Shown piece by piece: positions 16,624 through 25,938 of a stretch of DNA of 64,000 nt. Where the stretch lies: positions 62,001 through 126,000 of the forward strand of contig CAWKAZ010000012.1 in assembly GCA_963847715.1 (NCBI GenBank). The letters run 5' to 3'. The notes below the pieces were generated by a model that had not been told where the DNA came from, made no database searches, and saw only the letters and a list, made by a program, of their open reading frames with translations. A program made the translations under genes and the position numbers. The first letter of the stretch is position 1. Each line of letters opens with the position of its first letter. This stretch comes from Acidiflorens sp963847715. Lineage in GTDB: Bacteria; Acidobacteriota; Terriglobia; Terriglobales; Acidobacteriaceae.

Positions 16624-17658
16624 ATGAAAAGTCCGATCAAGATTGTTTTCAGCGCGGCGCTGCTGTTGGTCTTCGCGGCCTTTGCGTCGGCGGGTGATTA
16701 CTACAACAAGAAGGGCAACATTCTGATCGCCGATCAGTTCAATAACCGGGTTCTGGAAGTGAATCCGCAAACCAACGAAATCATCTGGTCGTTTGGTGAC
16801 GGTTCGTCGGTCGCCGGCCCGACTTCGGTCGTCGCTCCCAATGATTTTCAGCGTATTGGCGAGGTCAATCTGGTTGCTGGCACGGGTGCGCCTCCGGGAG
16901 GCGAGCCGAACTGCCCAAACGGCTGTGCGGATAACCGCGTGATGTTGATCAACAATGTGGGACACATCGTGTGGCAGTACGGAACGGCGGGTGTAACCGG
17001 TTCGGGATGGAACCAACTGAATACTCCAGTGCAAAACACCTATCTGCCGAACGGAGACATCCTGATCACGGACCAGGGCAACCAGCGAGTGATTGAAGTG
17101 AACCGTCAGAAGCAAATCGTCTGGCAACAGGGAGCCACCGGAGTTTCGGGATCCACTTTCAACCATCTGAACAATCCCAACAGCGCCGAGTTGCTGGACA
17201 ACGGGGACATCCTGATCTCCGACGAAAGCAACAACCGTGTCATCGAAGTCACGCGCACGCATCGAATCGCGTGGCATTACGGATCTCCCACGAGTTCGAA
17301 GCTCAACGGCGCGGCATTTGCCAGTCGCTTGCCGAACGGCAACACCCTGATCACCGATTCCAACAACAATCGAATTCTAGAGGTAACGTCCACAGGCCAA
17401 GTGGCTTGGCAGTATGTGACCAACACGCGGACGGGAAGCGTCGCATCGCCGGCCCCGACGCGAGCGGTTCGGTTGAGCAACGGCAACACCCTGATCAGCG
17501 ATCAATTCAACGATCAGGTCATTGAAGTGGACCCTTCCGGAAACATCGTTTTCAGCCAGGGACAAATCGGGGTTGCCGGAACCGGCTTCAACGAACTCAA
17601 CGCGCCATATGACGCCAAGGTCGTAGGCGACTACACGGGGCTTACTCCTCCGAAATGA
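16624..17658 (+). CDS. Secreted six-bladed beta-propeller (NHL/PQQ-like repeat) protein
   Basis: A 344-residue protein with a Sec signal peptide (KIVFSAALLLVFAAFASAG). Six repeats of about 45-55 residues follow, each with a strand like ILITDQGNQRVIEVN followed by IVWQQGATG. Variants are ILIADQFNNRVLEVN, ILISDESNNRVIEVT, TLITDSNNNRILEVT and TLISDQFNDQVIEVD. This is a circular propeller of the NHL or arylsulfotransferase-like type, used for binding or scaffolding outside the cytoplasm. ATG 16624 follows GGAGGA at ideal spacing; an ATG 12 bases upstream has none. No catalytic residues can be assigned. A terminator hairpin follows. Confidence 0.88.
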   Translation: MKSPIKIVFSAALLLVFAAFASAGDYYNKKGNILIADQFNNRVLEVNPQTNEIIWSFGDGSSVAGPTSVVAPNDFQRIGEVNLVAGTGAPPGGEPNCPNGCADNRVMLINNVGHIVWQYGTAGVTGSGWNQLNTPVQNTYLPNGDILITDQGNQRVIEVNRQKQIVWQQGATGVSGSTFNHLNNPNSAELLDNGDILISDESNNRVIEVTRTHRIAWHYGSPTSSKLNGAAFASRLPNGNTLITDSNNNRILEVTSTGQVAWQYVTNTRTGSVASPAPTRAVRLSNGNTLISDQFNDQVIEVDPSGNIVFSQGQIGVAGTGFNELNAPYDAKVVGDYTGLTPPK

Positions 17659-17677
17659 CGTTGGAGAGTTCGGGGAA

Positions 17678-17705
17678 CAGGGGCCGGACCCACACCCGGC
17701 CCCTG
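17678..17705 (+). terminator. Probable terminator hairpin after the propeller gene
   Basis: Perfect ten-base-pair stem CAGGGGCCGG/CCGGCCCCTG (17678-17687 with 17696-17705) with an eight-base loop, 20 bases after the stop codon. The following sequence (CATCGTCTTGC) is only weakly T-rich, so termination efficiency is uncertain. Confidence 0.65.
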
Positions 17706-17776
17706 CATCGTCTTGCTACGCACCCATCCAGCAGCGGTTTTCGCGGACAAAGCAGGTCAGCGCCCCACGACTCGGA

Positions 17777-18514
17777 TTACGTGCGCCGCCGGTAGTAGAT
17801 GTTGAATTCGAATCCTGGGTTGGGCGGAAATATTTCGGCGATTTTGCGCAACCGTTCCGCCATCGGTATGGGAGCCAGCAGCGGGTAGTCGCGCTCGCGC
17901 AGGTCGTGGTAGTCGACATCCAGGTATAGCGACAGCAAGTAGATGGAAATGGAGTCTGCGAAGCTGGCGGCAAGGTAGTCGTTCTTATATTTTTCCGCAT
18001 CGGGACCGTGAGCCGTGGCGAACTTGCGCGCCTCCCAGGCGTCAAGCGAAGTTTCCCCCCGCACCCCAGATTCCACTTGCTGCCAGGCCAAATCAGCGAA
18101 AGTCTGAGACACTCCGGCGCGCTCGACCAGCGCGTGACCCACATTGATGTAGAACTCAAAGGCCACGGAAAATTTGTCGTCCATGAGGCGCGTGGAGATG
18201 AAAACGCACTGCGCATCCCCCAGATTGAGGTTGCGATGGCAAACCGCATTGTCGCTGAGAGCGACGTCGTAACGGTCGGCGATGACGGTCTCATCGCCCT
18301 GGGTTACGGTGAGTGGCACGAAGTAGTACGCCTTGCGGCTGAGAGCAGCGGCAACGGAGACGGGCACGGCCGCAATCATCCGTTCGAGGTCGTTATCGGC
18401 AAGGGCAATTTCGCCCGAGCGGGCATAGCAGATGCCGTTCGCGGCCTGTGAAACCGGGCTGTTCTGCACGATCTCCGCAGGGCTATGCGTGATCGCCGAG
18501 ACGGTTTGCGACAT
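17777..18514 (-). CDS. Hypothetical protein
   Basis: A 245-residue soluble-looking protein without signal peptide or membrane segment. Stretches such as FVPLTVTQGDETVIADRYDVAL and the acidic/aromatic C-terminal half (LYLDVDYHDLRERDYPLLAPIPMAE region) suggest a globular alpha/beta protein. I recognise no motif. It is convergent with the propeller gene. Codon use and base composition look like the neighbours, so it is probably native. Confidence 0.7.
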   Translation of the reverse strand: MSQTVSAITHSPAEIVQNSPVSQAANGICYARSGEIALADNDLERMIAAVPVSVAAALSRKAYYFVPLTVTQGDETVIADRYDVALSDNAVCHRNLNLGDAQCVFISTRLMDDKFSVAFEFYINVGHALVERAGVSQTFADLAWQQVESGVRGETSLDAWEARKFATAHGPDAEKYKNDYLAASFADSISIYLLSLYLDVDYHDLRERDYPLLAPIPMAERLRKIAEIFPPNPGFEFNIYYRRRT

Positions 18515-18585
18515 GGGGGTATTGTAGCGTATGGGCGCAAAGTGACGGCTTGGAGCGCCTCGTGAAGCTGTTCAGGATTGGGTAT

Positions 18586-18619
18586 TGAAACCTTGAAACT
18601 CTGAAACCTTGAAACCTGT
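18586..18619. repeat. Single arm of the TTTCAAGG-word repeat
   Basis: Contains TTGAAACCTTGAAACTCTG followed by AAACCTTGAAACCTG, matching one arm of the inverted repeats at 3396-3480 and 61915-61998. No complementary arm is found close by, so this is a half element. It lies in the divergent gap before the 97-residue membrane protein. Confidence 0.75.
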
Positions 18620-18644
18620 TTCACCCATGGTGTAGCCTAATACT

Positions 18645-18938
18645 ATGGAAAAAGCGGACACGGCCGGGCCGCGCTGGATCGGGATTCCGGCACGCATTTT
18701 CGCCATGACGTTTCTGTTTACCCTGATGTCGTTTGCGATTGCTCTCCTGCTCAGCATTATGGGGACCGTGATTTATTCTCAGATCAAGCACATCGCTCCT
18801 GATCTGGCGTTCGCCTACCGCCACATCGCGTTTCCGTTCGCGGTCACGGTCGGCGCCATCGTGCTTTTCCTGTCCTTGGGGATGGAGATTCGGAACTACC
18901 GGCAGCGGAAGGCCGCCGGCATCGAGCGAGCGAGTTGA
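18645..18938 (+). CDS. Small two-helix membrane protein, unknown
   Basis: A 97-residue protein with two hydrophobic helices: about residues 17-44 (ARIFAMTFLFTLMSFAIALL and following) and 63-82 (FPFAVTVGAIVLFLSLGMEI). A basic C-terminal tail (RNYRQRKAAG) follows. Both ends are probably cytoplasmic. It lies two bases upstream of the peptidase C26 gene and is likely co-transcribed and translationally linked with it. No function is known to me. Confidence 0.75.
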   Translation: MEKADTAGPRWIGIPARIFAMTFLFTLMSFAIALLLSIMGTVIYSQIKHIAPDLAFAYRHIAFPFAVTVGAIVLFLSLGMEIRNYRQRKAAGIERAS

Positions 18939-18940
18939 GC

Positions 18941-19705
18941 ATGAGCGAAGCAAAGAGCCACAAGCCGCGGATTGCCATCCCGATGCCACATTCCGAGGAT
19001 CGGACATATTCCGATCTCGCCATTCCGCAGTATGAAGATGCGGTTCGCATTGCCGGCGGGGAGCCGGTGCGAATCGAATTGGATCTGTCTCCCGATGAAT
19101 TGCACAAGCAGATCGAGAACTGTGACGCGGTTTTGTTGCCGGGCAGCCGCGCGGATATCAACCCGCGGAAGTATGGGGCCGATCGGCACGCGAAGACGGC
19201 TGGCGCTGACCCGAAGCGGGACGCCACTGATGAATTGCTGCTGCGGGACGCTTACCACCTGCATAAACCGGTGTTAGGCATTTGCTATGGCCTCCAGTCG
19301 TTGAATGTGTTCCGGTCTGGGTCGTTGGTTCAGCACATCGAGTCGACGATCAACCACAGCGCGGGACGGACGGTGCCGAACGCCCACACGGTAGAGGTAG
19401 TACCGGGATCGCTGCTGTCCACGATTGTCGGGTCAGAAAAAACGCTGGCCGTGAACTCTTCGCATCACCAATCGGCGGACGAGGTGGGAGAAGGTTTGCG
19501 CGTGGTGGCGCGGTCGACCGAAGACGGCGTCATAGAAGCTCTTGAAGGTACCCATCCCCGGCATTTCGTGCTGGCGGTGCAGTGGCATCCCGAGCGAAGC
19601 GTGAAGGATGGAGCCGAAGTCGCGCACTCCGCCAAAGCAATTTTCCGGAGCTTTCTCCACGCGGCGCGTGAGAAGCATGACGAGCGCGAGGGGATGGGCC
19701 ACTAA
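18941..19705 (+). CDS. Gamma-glutamyl-gamma-aminobutyrate hydrolase-like peptidase C26 (class I glutamine amidotransferase fold)
   Basis: A 254-residue cytosolic hydrolase. The nucleophile elbow is GICYGLQSLNV (Cys catalytic), and the His-Glu pair is in VQWHPERS. The conserved upstream motif LLPGSRADINPRKYG corresponds to the family's GGxDxxPxxY. Relatives hydrolyse gamma-glutamyl bonds in polyamine or amino-acid breakdown (PuuD type), but no puu genes are near, so the substrate is open. ATG 18941 is used; a TTG six bases upstream overlaps the previous stop. Confidence 0.88.
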   Translation: MSEAKSHKPRIAIPMPHSEDRTYSDLAIPQYEDAVRIAGGEPVRIELDLSPDELHKQIENCDAVLLPGSRADINPRKYGADRHAKTAGADPKRDATDELLLRDAYHLHKPVLGICYGLQSLNVFRSGSLVQHIESTINHSAGRTVPNAHTVEVVPGSLLSTIVGSEKTLAVNSSHHQSADEVGEGLRVVARSTEDGVIEALEGTHPRHFVLAVQWHPERSVKDGAEVAHSAKAIFRSFLHAAREKHDEREGMGH

Positions 19706-19807
19706 CGGACCCCATCCACAAAATAAAACGGGAACAAGTAGGCGGTCCTGAGCGTAATGCGATGCTACGCCAACTGACGCAGTTCCTCGTAGAATGGCCG
19801 CATCGCC

Positions 19808-19978
19808 ATGAAACTGGTACCTGCCGGAGCGACGATAGAGGAGCTTCAAAAGAAAGCAGCGGCCTGTGAAGAGAAGGCAAAATGTGAGCCCGATTCCGAG
19901 GCCACGAAACTAAGGGAGGAAGCGCTGCTCTACCGAGAGTGGATCGCTGCCCTCAGTTCTGGAAGATGGCGCTCCTAG
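19808..19978 (+). CDS. Small charged protein (56 residues), unknown
   Basis: Reading frame ATG 19808 to TAG 19976-19978. It encodes MKLVPAGATIEELQKKAA, then a helix rich in Glu, Lys and Ala (EEKAKCEPDSEATKLREEAL), then LYREWIAALSSGRW. The heptad-like pattern suggests a short helical or coiled-coil protein with two Cys six residues apart. It is not hydrophobic and has no signal. It lies between the C26 hydrolase and the metalloregulator. Support is the codon pattern and clean start only. Confidence 0.5.
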   Translation: MKLVPAGATIEELQKKAAACEEKAKCEPDSEATKLREEALLYREWIAALSSGRWRS

Positions 19979-20146
19979 CGAAGCTTGATCAAAACCCTTT
20001 GGTTGCAGGTCAATGAAGTGTGATTGAGATATTTCAACAACAACCGAATAGCCTCTCTTCGGCGACCAACCTCCCACAGACCGCTCTGATCTGGAATGTC
20101 GACGAGTGTTAAACTGCACGCACTCGGAGAGGCCCCTAACGGCACA

Positions 20147-20800
20147 ATGATTACGATCTCAAAAGAGGACTATCTGAAAGCCATCGCGGAAGCGGAAGCC
20201 GAGGGTCAGGCGGTCATTCCGGCCACCCTCGCGCATTGGCTATCGGTGACCCGACCTGCGGTAACGTTTGCCCTGAAGCGCCTCACAAAAGACAGGCTCG
20301 TAGGTGTTACCAAGGAAGGGCGCGTTCGGCTCACCCCGCAAGGACGCGAAGTAGCGGAACGCACCATGATTCGCCACCACCTGATCGAGCGGATGCTGTC
20401 CGAGATCTTCGGCATGCCCTGGTACGAGATCCATGATGAAGCTGAAAGACTGGAACACGCCGTGTCCCCGGCTTTTGAGAAGAGGCTGATCGGGAAACTG
20501 GGACACCGGGACACCTGCCCGCACGGAAATGGGCTGGCTTTGCGCAGTCCGGCAGAGCGCCGCAAGAGGGGAATGCATCTGCTCAGCGAGGGGGAGCCAG
20601 GTTGCAAGTATACGATTGCCAGTGTGTACGAGCGCGACCGCAAGCTGTTGGAATTCCTCGACAAAGAAGGACTCCGCCCCGGGACTCGGGTCGCGGTGGA
20701 AGGCCGAAATTACGATGGGACAGTTTCCGTATCGCTGGATCAGCGCCAGATCCGGCTGGGCACAGCGGCGGCAGAGAGGATCTGGGTTTCTAAAGCATAA
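20147..20800 (+). CDS. DtxR/MntR-family metal-dependent transcriptional regulator with FeoA-like C-terminal domain
   Basis: A 217-residue regulator. A winged helix covers residues 1-65 (ISKEDYLKAIAEAE; recognition region SVTRPAVTFALKRLTKDRLV). The dimerisation and metal-binding domain has HHLIERMLSEIFGMPW and EIHDEAERLEHAVS, carrying the usual His/Glu ligands. A C-terminal SH3/FeoA-like domain starts near residue 145 (GCKYTIASVYERD). Such proteins repress metal uptake genes when Mn or Fe is plentiful. It lies directly upstream of a TonB-dependent receptor and an 18-base palindrome, suggesting local control. A start 51 bases upstream (20096) is possible but lacks family similarity. Confidence 0.9.
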   Translation: MITISKEDYLKAIAEAEAEGQAVIPATLAHWLSVTRPAVTFALKRLTKDRLVGVTKEGRVRLTPQGREVAERTMIRHHLIERMLSEIFGMPWYEIHDEAERLEHAVSPAFEKRLIGKLGHRDTCPHGNGLALRSPAERRKRGMHLLSEGEPGCKYTIASVYERDRKLLEFLDKEGLRPGTRVAVEGRNYDGTVSVSLDQRQIRLGTAAAERIWVSKA

Positions 20801-20812
20801 TATTCTCGCAAT

Positions 20813-20830
20813 TGTTTATCATAATTAACA
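20813..20830. promoter_or_regulatory. Imperfect palindrome, candidate operator of the DtxR-like regulator
   Basis: TGTTTATCATAATTAACA matches its own reverse complement at 14 of 18 positions. It lies in an AT-rich stretch between the regulator's stop codon and the TonB receptor start (20904). Its position suits an operator over the receptor promoter. It does not clearly match the published DtxR consensus, so the link to the adjacent regulator is inference. Confidence 0.5.
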
Positions 20831-20903
20831 TATCGTAGTGTATCTTGATTCCAGGACAAGGCCTGGCCCTTACGCCAACCCTGCGATCCTGGAAGGTTAT
20901 GCA

Positions 20904-23900
20904 GTGAGATTAAGTTCCAAGCAGATTGCCCGTCTCGCCCGGTTCATTTTCTTTGCTATTACTGCGGTTTCAGTCGTACCGATCGCTGCGTGGGCCCAAG
21001 GCGAAACCACCAGCGCCATTCTTGGGAAGGTCACGGACTCCAGCCATGCGGTCATCGCCGGCGCCACAGTAACCGTCAGCAATCGCGAAACGGGGCTGAA
21101 GCGGAGTGCTAGAACGGACGATGCAGGCCGCTTCAATTTCCCCCAGTTGAAGCCCGGCACCTACTCGATCAGAGCAGAAGCGCAGGGATTCGAGCCGCGG
21201 CAAAATGACAATGTCGTTTCGGGCTTGGGCCAAAAACAAACGGTGGATTTCACGCTTAAGGTGGAACGGTCCAACGAGGCGGTTGAAGTCAGCAGTGAGG
21301 CTCCACTCATCAACCTGGAAGACGCCAACACATCCACCACTTTGAATGCTCCGGCCCTGGAGGATCTGCCAAACCCAGGCGGTGATCTCACCTACCCTTT
21401 ACAGTTTGCTCCTGGAGCCCTCATCAACACGGCGGGCAGCGGTAACGACTTCGTGGGGGGGACCAACGGGTATGGCAACGTGGAATTCAACGGTCTCCCC
21501 GCCCTGTCCAACGGGTACATCGTTGACGGTTTGGAAACGAACGACCCGCTCACCAATCTCAACAGCGGCCTTTCTACCAATCTCGTTCTGGGGTTGAATT
21601 CGATCTCGGAAGTGACCGTCAACACCCTCTCCTATTCCGTGGATCAAGGCCGGTATGGAGCATCCCAAATCAACTACGTCACCAAGTCTGGTACGAATCA
21701 GTTTCACGGAAATCTCTATGAACTGTGGAACGGCTCGCTGCTTAATGCTACGGACTACTTCACGAATGCGACGCCGGGAAATCACAAGCCCGGGCGACCG
21801 TAAATCATTTTGGCGGCAGTGTGGGCGGCCCGATTGCGCACGACAAGGTCTTCTTTTTCTTCGACAGCGAATGGGTGCGAATCGCACTGCCGATTGTCAC
21901 ACCCACGATTGTTCCCACCCCGTTATTTCAACAATATGTCTTGCAGCAACTATCCGGTCAAACAAGCGGCTGCGGGGTCCCGTCGAATAAGAATTGCTTG
22001 TTCTATCAACAAATGTTCTCCCTCTATGGAAATACCAGCGGCACACCCATGGTGATACTTGGTTGCCCGCTCGGCGTCGCCGGGGATGGTTGCGCCAACC
22101 GGCAGAGCGTCTCGCACTCGAGCGACGACCACGAGCAGGTACAGACCGTCCGCCTTGACTACAACATCAACGAGAAAGATACGGCTTGGATTCGCTTTCA
22201 GGTAGATACCGGTGTACAAGCTGCCTACACGGACCCAATCAATTCTTTGTTTGACGCGGTCTCTCCGCAGCCTCTGTATTCCTTCGCAGCAGGACACACG
22301 CACGTCTTCTCGCAGAACCTGGTGAACTACTTCAATCCCGCATTCTCGTGGTACGAAAGCTTGTTTGGGCCCACTAGTCTTCCGAAGACGCTTTCCGCAT
22401 TCCCCATGGTATTACAGGGCACCGGGGCAAATGCCTTTACGCCCATCGGAGGGCTGGATAACACCTGGATTCAAGGCAGGCGCGCAGCCCGGTTCTTTAT
22501 CAATGACAACCTTGCCTGGAGCCGCGGCGCTCACGAACTGCGAGTCGGAACGAATACGCGCATCTTCCGCCTGAACGACTACGACTTTGGAGAAGGCACG
22601 GTTCCCACCGTGACCTACGCGAACTTGCAGCAATATCTCGATGGAGTGGCGAATACCGCGTCGGAGACATTCCCTTCGAACGCGAATGAACCTTTCAACT
22701 TTCTGAATCTCGATGTCTACGCGCAGGACACCTGGAAGGTGACTCGCACACTGACCTGGACGTTCGGGGTGCGCGACACATTCAATTCCAATCCACGGAA
22801 TCCTCATGATCACGTCGCTCGTCTTCGTGGCTCCTTCAGTTCCATACCGCATGATGACCAACTGTTGAACACCGTGATTCAAACGCATCTCGGAAATTTG
22901 TTCTCGTCTACTCCACTGGCCATTCTGCAACCGCGGATGGCGATGGCGTGGCAGTTTGAGCCGAAATCCGTGCTCCGCACAGGCTTCGGAATTTTCAGTG
23001 ATATCTTGCCGGGCACGGTTGCCGATCTTATCGGCACCAATCCGCCCTACGACAAGACGTTTCAGGGAGGAGTGCTGGGCACCGTGGGCGGGACAGCCAT
23101 CGCACCGGAAGCGCCCGACAGCGCAGTCGGCGCAATCGTTTCTGCGAATCAGACTTTTACTTCGGGATTTCCCCAGGGCCAGCCATCTCTTCCGCCGGTT
23201 GCGATCACGGCCGTCCCGACTGGCAAACTCCACGCGCCCTACTTCATGGAGTGGAGTCTGGGCTTTGAACACCAATTCGGAACAACGGCTAGCTTGCAGG
23301 CGCAATACGTGGGCACGCGGGCCGTGAACCAGCCGTACTCAACCCAAGTCAACGGTTACCAAACCGTTTGCCAAGGCTGTTTTGCGCCCTTCCCATACCA
23401 GCAGCCGACGGATGCACGATTCGCCGCGGTGACACAGTTCTCCACCGGCGCGAACAGCCACTACAACGGTCTCCAACTAACGGCGATGAAGCGGCTAGGT
23501 CACGGCTTGCAAGGACAGCTCAATTACACTTGGAGCCGTTGCATGGATACGGTCTCGAACGGAGGATTTCTTTCGTTCTCTGCGGGAGGGATTCTTTCCC
23601 CGTTGCCGGGAAATCTGACCCGCGATTATGGCCCGTGCGACTACGACATCCGACACAATCTCAATGCGCAGTATGTCTATCAGTTGCCGATTAAAGTGCG
23701 CAGTCACTCCCTGGGCTACGCGCTGAATGGGTGGCAGATTTCTGGAACCATGTTTTGGCACAGTGGAGTTCCGTTCTCGGTGCTGAGCACACCCTATTCA
23801 GCGGGTGGACATGGGATCGTGCAGGGCAGCGGACCGCAGTTCGCCAGTGCCGTTCCGGGCGTTCCTCTGTATGAGCATCATCCGATTCCGGGCGTCACCC

Positions 23901-24312
23901 GCCGGGAACAGTCCAGTGGCTCAATCCCGACGCGTTCGTCTCGGCCGTTGATCCGAGTACCGGGCAATGCAATGGCGGCGACAGCCCGCAGCATTGCCAA
24001 TTCGGAAACCTCGGACGCAATGCTCTTCGCGGTCCCGATTTTCTCTGGAGTGATTTCTATTTGACGAAGTGGTTTCTCCTTACCGAGCATGTGAAGTTGC
24101 GGTTTGAGGGTCAGTTCTTCAACGTCTTCAATCATCCAAATTTCGGCCTGCCTAGCATGGTCCAAGCTGGAATTCCCGGTAATCCTTCCACACAGGCGGG
24201 ATTTGGCACGCTCGCATATGCAACTTCTCCACCGACCGGTTTGCTGGGCGTCGGGTTGGGCGGGGATAGCAGTCCGCGCATGATCGCCTTTCAGGCCCGG
24301 CTGGAGTTCTGA
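20904..24312 (+). pseudogene. TonB-dependent receptor (Oar-like, carboxypeptidase-regulatory domain), two frameshifts
   Basis: Outer-membrane receptor of about 1,137 codons read over three frames. GTG 20904 follows GGAAGG at good spacing. A signal peptide (FIFFAITAVSVVPIAAWAQG) is followed by a CarboxypepD_reg domain (GKVTDSSHAVIAGATVTVSN), a plug (VNTLSYSVDQGRYGASQINY, SGTNQFHGN) and a beta-barrel ending in the aromatic residue of FQARLEF. The first frame stops at 21801-21803. Similarity resumes one frame back (NHFGGSVGGPIAHDKVFFFFD), which needs one extra C in the CCCGGG at 21789-21794. A second loss of one base occurs at CCGGG, 23902-23906 (TVQWLNPDAFVSA and DFYLTKWFLLTEH lie in the last frame). 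No other stops occur. It may be a sequencing error or a decaying gene. Substrate unknown, possibly a metal chelate given the neighbouring regulator. Confidence 0.85.
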
Positions 24313-24675
24313 GCCGCTTTTACGCGATCCGTTGTAGTTGTTGAAATCAGTTCCCGCTGGCGATCGCGTCGTCGACTCACCCTACCTACTTTCGAGGTCT
24401 TGACGGAAGCCCGCCAAGTCCCACTATAGAAGGAGGCGTAATCGCGTCTTAGGTCTAGTTCTCTGACAACTGAATCCAAGGCCGACCCCATGAGCGCAGC
24501 GCTGCCTGCCTCCCGGTCGCTGAGCGGCAAGAGATCGGGGCAACTGCTAAGTCATTGAATTTGAAATACTTTACCCGCAAGTCCTTATTTCTCAAAGACC
24601 TGGCGCTAAGTCTTTGACTTTAAAAGACCGGATTTGAGGGGGGGGGTACCCCCAACCAGCGGAAAGGGCTCAAAT
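24313..24675. repeat. Intergenic element: three 29-30-base direct repeats and a G9-TA-C5 palindrome
   Basis: This 363-base gap holds no gene. AAGTC-led units begin at 24549, 24579 and 24608, a spacing of 30 and 29 bases, each with AAGTC, a T-rich then A-rich core and usually AAAGACC. The third forms a hairpin GTCTTT/AAAGAC. Just after it is G9TAC5 (24638-24653), a GGTACC-centred palindrome. The element sits downstream of ispF and may help end that transcript. I know of no named RNA with this layout. The first half of the gap (24313-24540) shows nothing recognisable. Confidence 0.6.
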
Positions 24676-25140
24676 TCAGCTTCGCCTAAGCAACACTGCC
24701 ACATTCGCGATCGCCGTGTTGTCAGTTCCCAGGCCTTCGGGAGTTTTGGCTTTGATACCGACGCAGTCCGGGGGAATACCGCAGACTTCGGCGACGTGGA
24801 GGCGAATTTTGTCGGCGCTGGGTCCGATCTTCGGCGTGGACAAGATTAGCGTGGAATCGAGATTCACAAGTTCGTAGCCAGCGGCTTTGACGCGCTTGAG
24901 TGCCTCGCGCAGGAACACAACAGAGTCGGCATTTTTCCACTGCGGATCGGAGGGTGGAAATAGCGATCCGATATCGGGACCCGCAATCGCGCCGAGGAGT
25001 GCATCAGTGATCGCGTGCAGCAGGACGTCGCCGTCCGAGTGGCCTCCCAGGCCTTTATCGTGGGGCAGAGTCAGGCCGCCGATTTTCAGTGGGATGCCGG
25101 GCTTGAATTCGTGCGAGTCCCAACCGTAGCCGATGCGCAT
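24676..25140 (-). CDS. ispF: 2-C-methyl-D-erythritol 2,4-cyclodiphosphate synthase IspF
   Basis: Fifth enzyme of the MEP isoprenoid pathway; it makes MEcPP from CDP-ME 2-phosphate. The 154-residue protein has the zinc-binding motif GWDSHEF and GGHSDGDVLLHAITDALLGAI. Then come DIGSLFPPSD and the C-terminal KTPEGLGTDNTAIANVAVLL, all family hallmarks. The ATG at 25140 lies nine bases after the ispD stop; a TTG at 25152 would overlap that stop. It is the last gene of a PIN/TRAM-ispD-ispF operon. Confidence 0.97.
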   Translation of the reverse strand: MRIGYGWDSHEFKPGIPLKIGGLTLPHDKGLGGHSDGDVLLHAITDALLGAIAGPDIGSLFPPSDPQWKNADSVVFLREALKRVKAAGYELVNLDSTLILSTPKIGPSADKIRLHVAEVCGIPPDCVGIKAKTPEGLGTDNTAIANVAVLLRRS

Positions 25141-25148
25141 TTCAGGTT

Positions 25149-25895
25149 TCAAATTTTGTTCCCGCCTTCGTGCTGCAGATAGAACTCGGCCAGTTCCATG
25201 TCGGCTGGAGTCGTAATCTTAATATTTCTCGGAGAGCCCATCACGACTTCCACTGGCAAACCGGCGCGCTCGATCAGAGATGCTTCGTCGGTGCCGAGAA
25301 ATCCGTCTTTGACCGCCTCGTCGAAGGCCTTCTTCAGGATGTTATAGCGAAAGCCTTGCGGGGTCTGGGCCATCACTACTCCCGCGCGCGGGATGGTGGC
25401 CTTGATGATCGCGCCATCCGCGGTGCGTTCCACCTGCTTGACCGTATCGACGGCCGGCCAGCCGGCGATGGCTGCTCCGTGCCGGTGCGCGGCCTGGACC
25501 ACGCTGGCGATAATCTCGGGCGTCACAAACGGACGAACCGCGTCGTGGACAAGAACGATATCTTCCGGATCGGCAGCGGTGTGGGCTAGGGCGCTGGCGA
25601 CCGAGTCCTGACGATGCTCACCGCCCTCGACCATCTGCAGGCGCTTGCTCAGTATTTCCGGGAACTGCTTTTCGATCTGGGTGCGGAATCCGCTAATTTC
25701 GTCGTGGCGCAGAGCGACGATGATCTCGTAAACGGCTGGTGTGGCCGCGAACTTGCGGAGCGTGCGGACGAGGATGGGCACTCCGCCGAGTTCTTTGAAC
25801 TGCTTGCTCGGAGATTGTTTCTTGGACTTGGCGGTCGAGGGCAACGCCATGCGCGTGCCCAATCCGGCCGCGGGAACAATGACAAACACCTTCAT
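25149..25895 (-). CDS. ispD: 2-C-methyl-D-erythritol 4-phosphate cytidylyltransferase IspD
   Basis: Third MEP-pathway enzyme, joining CTP to methylerythritol phosphate. The 248-residue nucleotidyltransferase begins VIVPAAGLGTRM (nucleotide-binding loop). It continues with SKQFKELGGVPIL, GGEHRQDSVASAL, LVHDAVRPFVT and TPQGFRYNIL, ending with DEASLIERAGLPVEVV and NIKITTPADMELAE. A short insertion (PSTAKSKKQSP) follows the first loop. It is immediately upstream of ispF, as in many bacteria. Confidence 0.97.
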   Translation of the reverse strand: MKVFVIVPAAGLGTRMALPSTAKSKKQSPSKQFKELGGVPILVRTLRKFAATPAVYEIIVALRHDEISGFRTQIEKQFPEILSKRLQMVEGGEHRQDSVASALAHTAADPEDIVLVHDAVRPFVTPEIIASVVQAAHRHGAAIAGWPAVDTVKQVERTADGAIIKATIPRAGVVMAQTPQGFRYNILKKAFDEAVKDGFLGTDEASLIERAGLPVEVVMGSPRNIKITTPADMELAEFYLQHEGGNKI

Positions 25896-25938
25896 AGGGG
25901 CGATCAGTATAGTACAGGTTTGTTGCGACAGCAGCCTG

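Noticed and set aside
24549..24653. Possible CRISPR array from regular 29-30-base spacing
   Set aside because: There are only three diverged units with no distinct spacers and no cas genes in the window.
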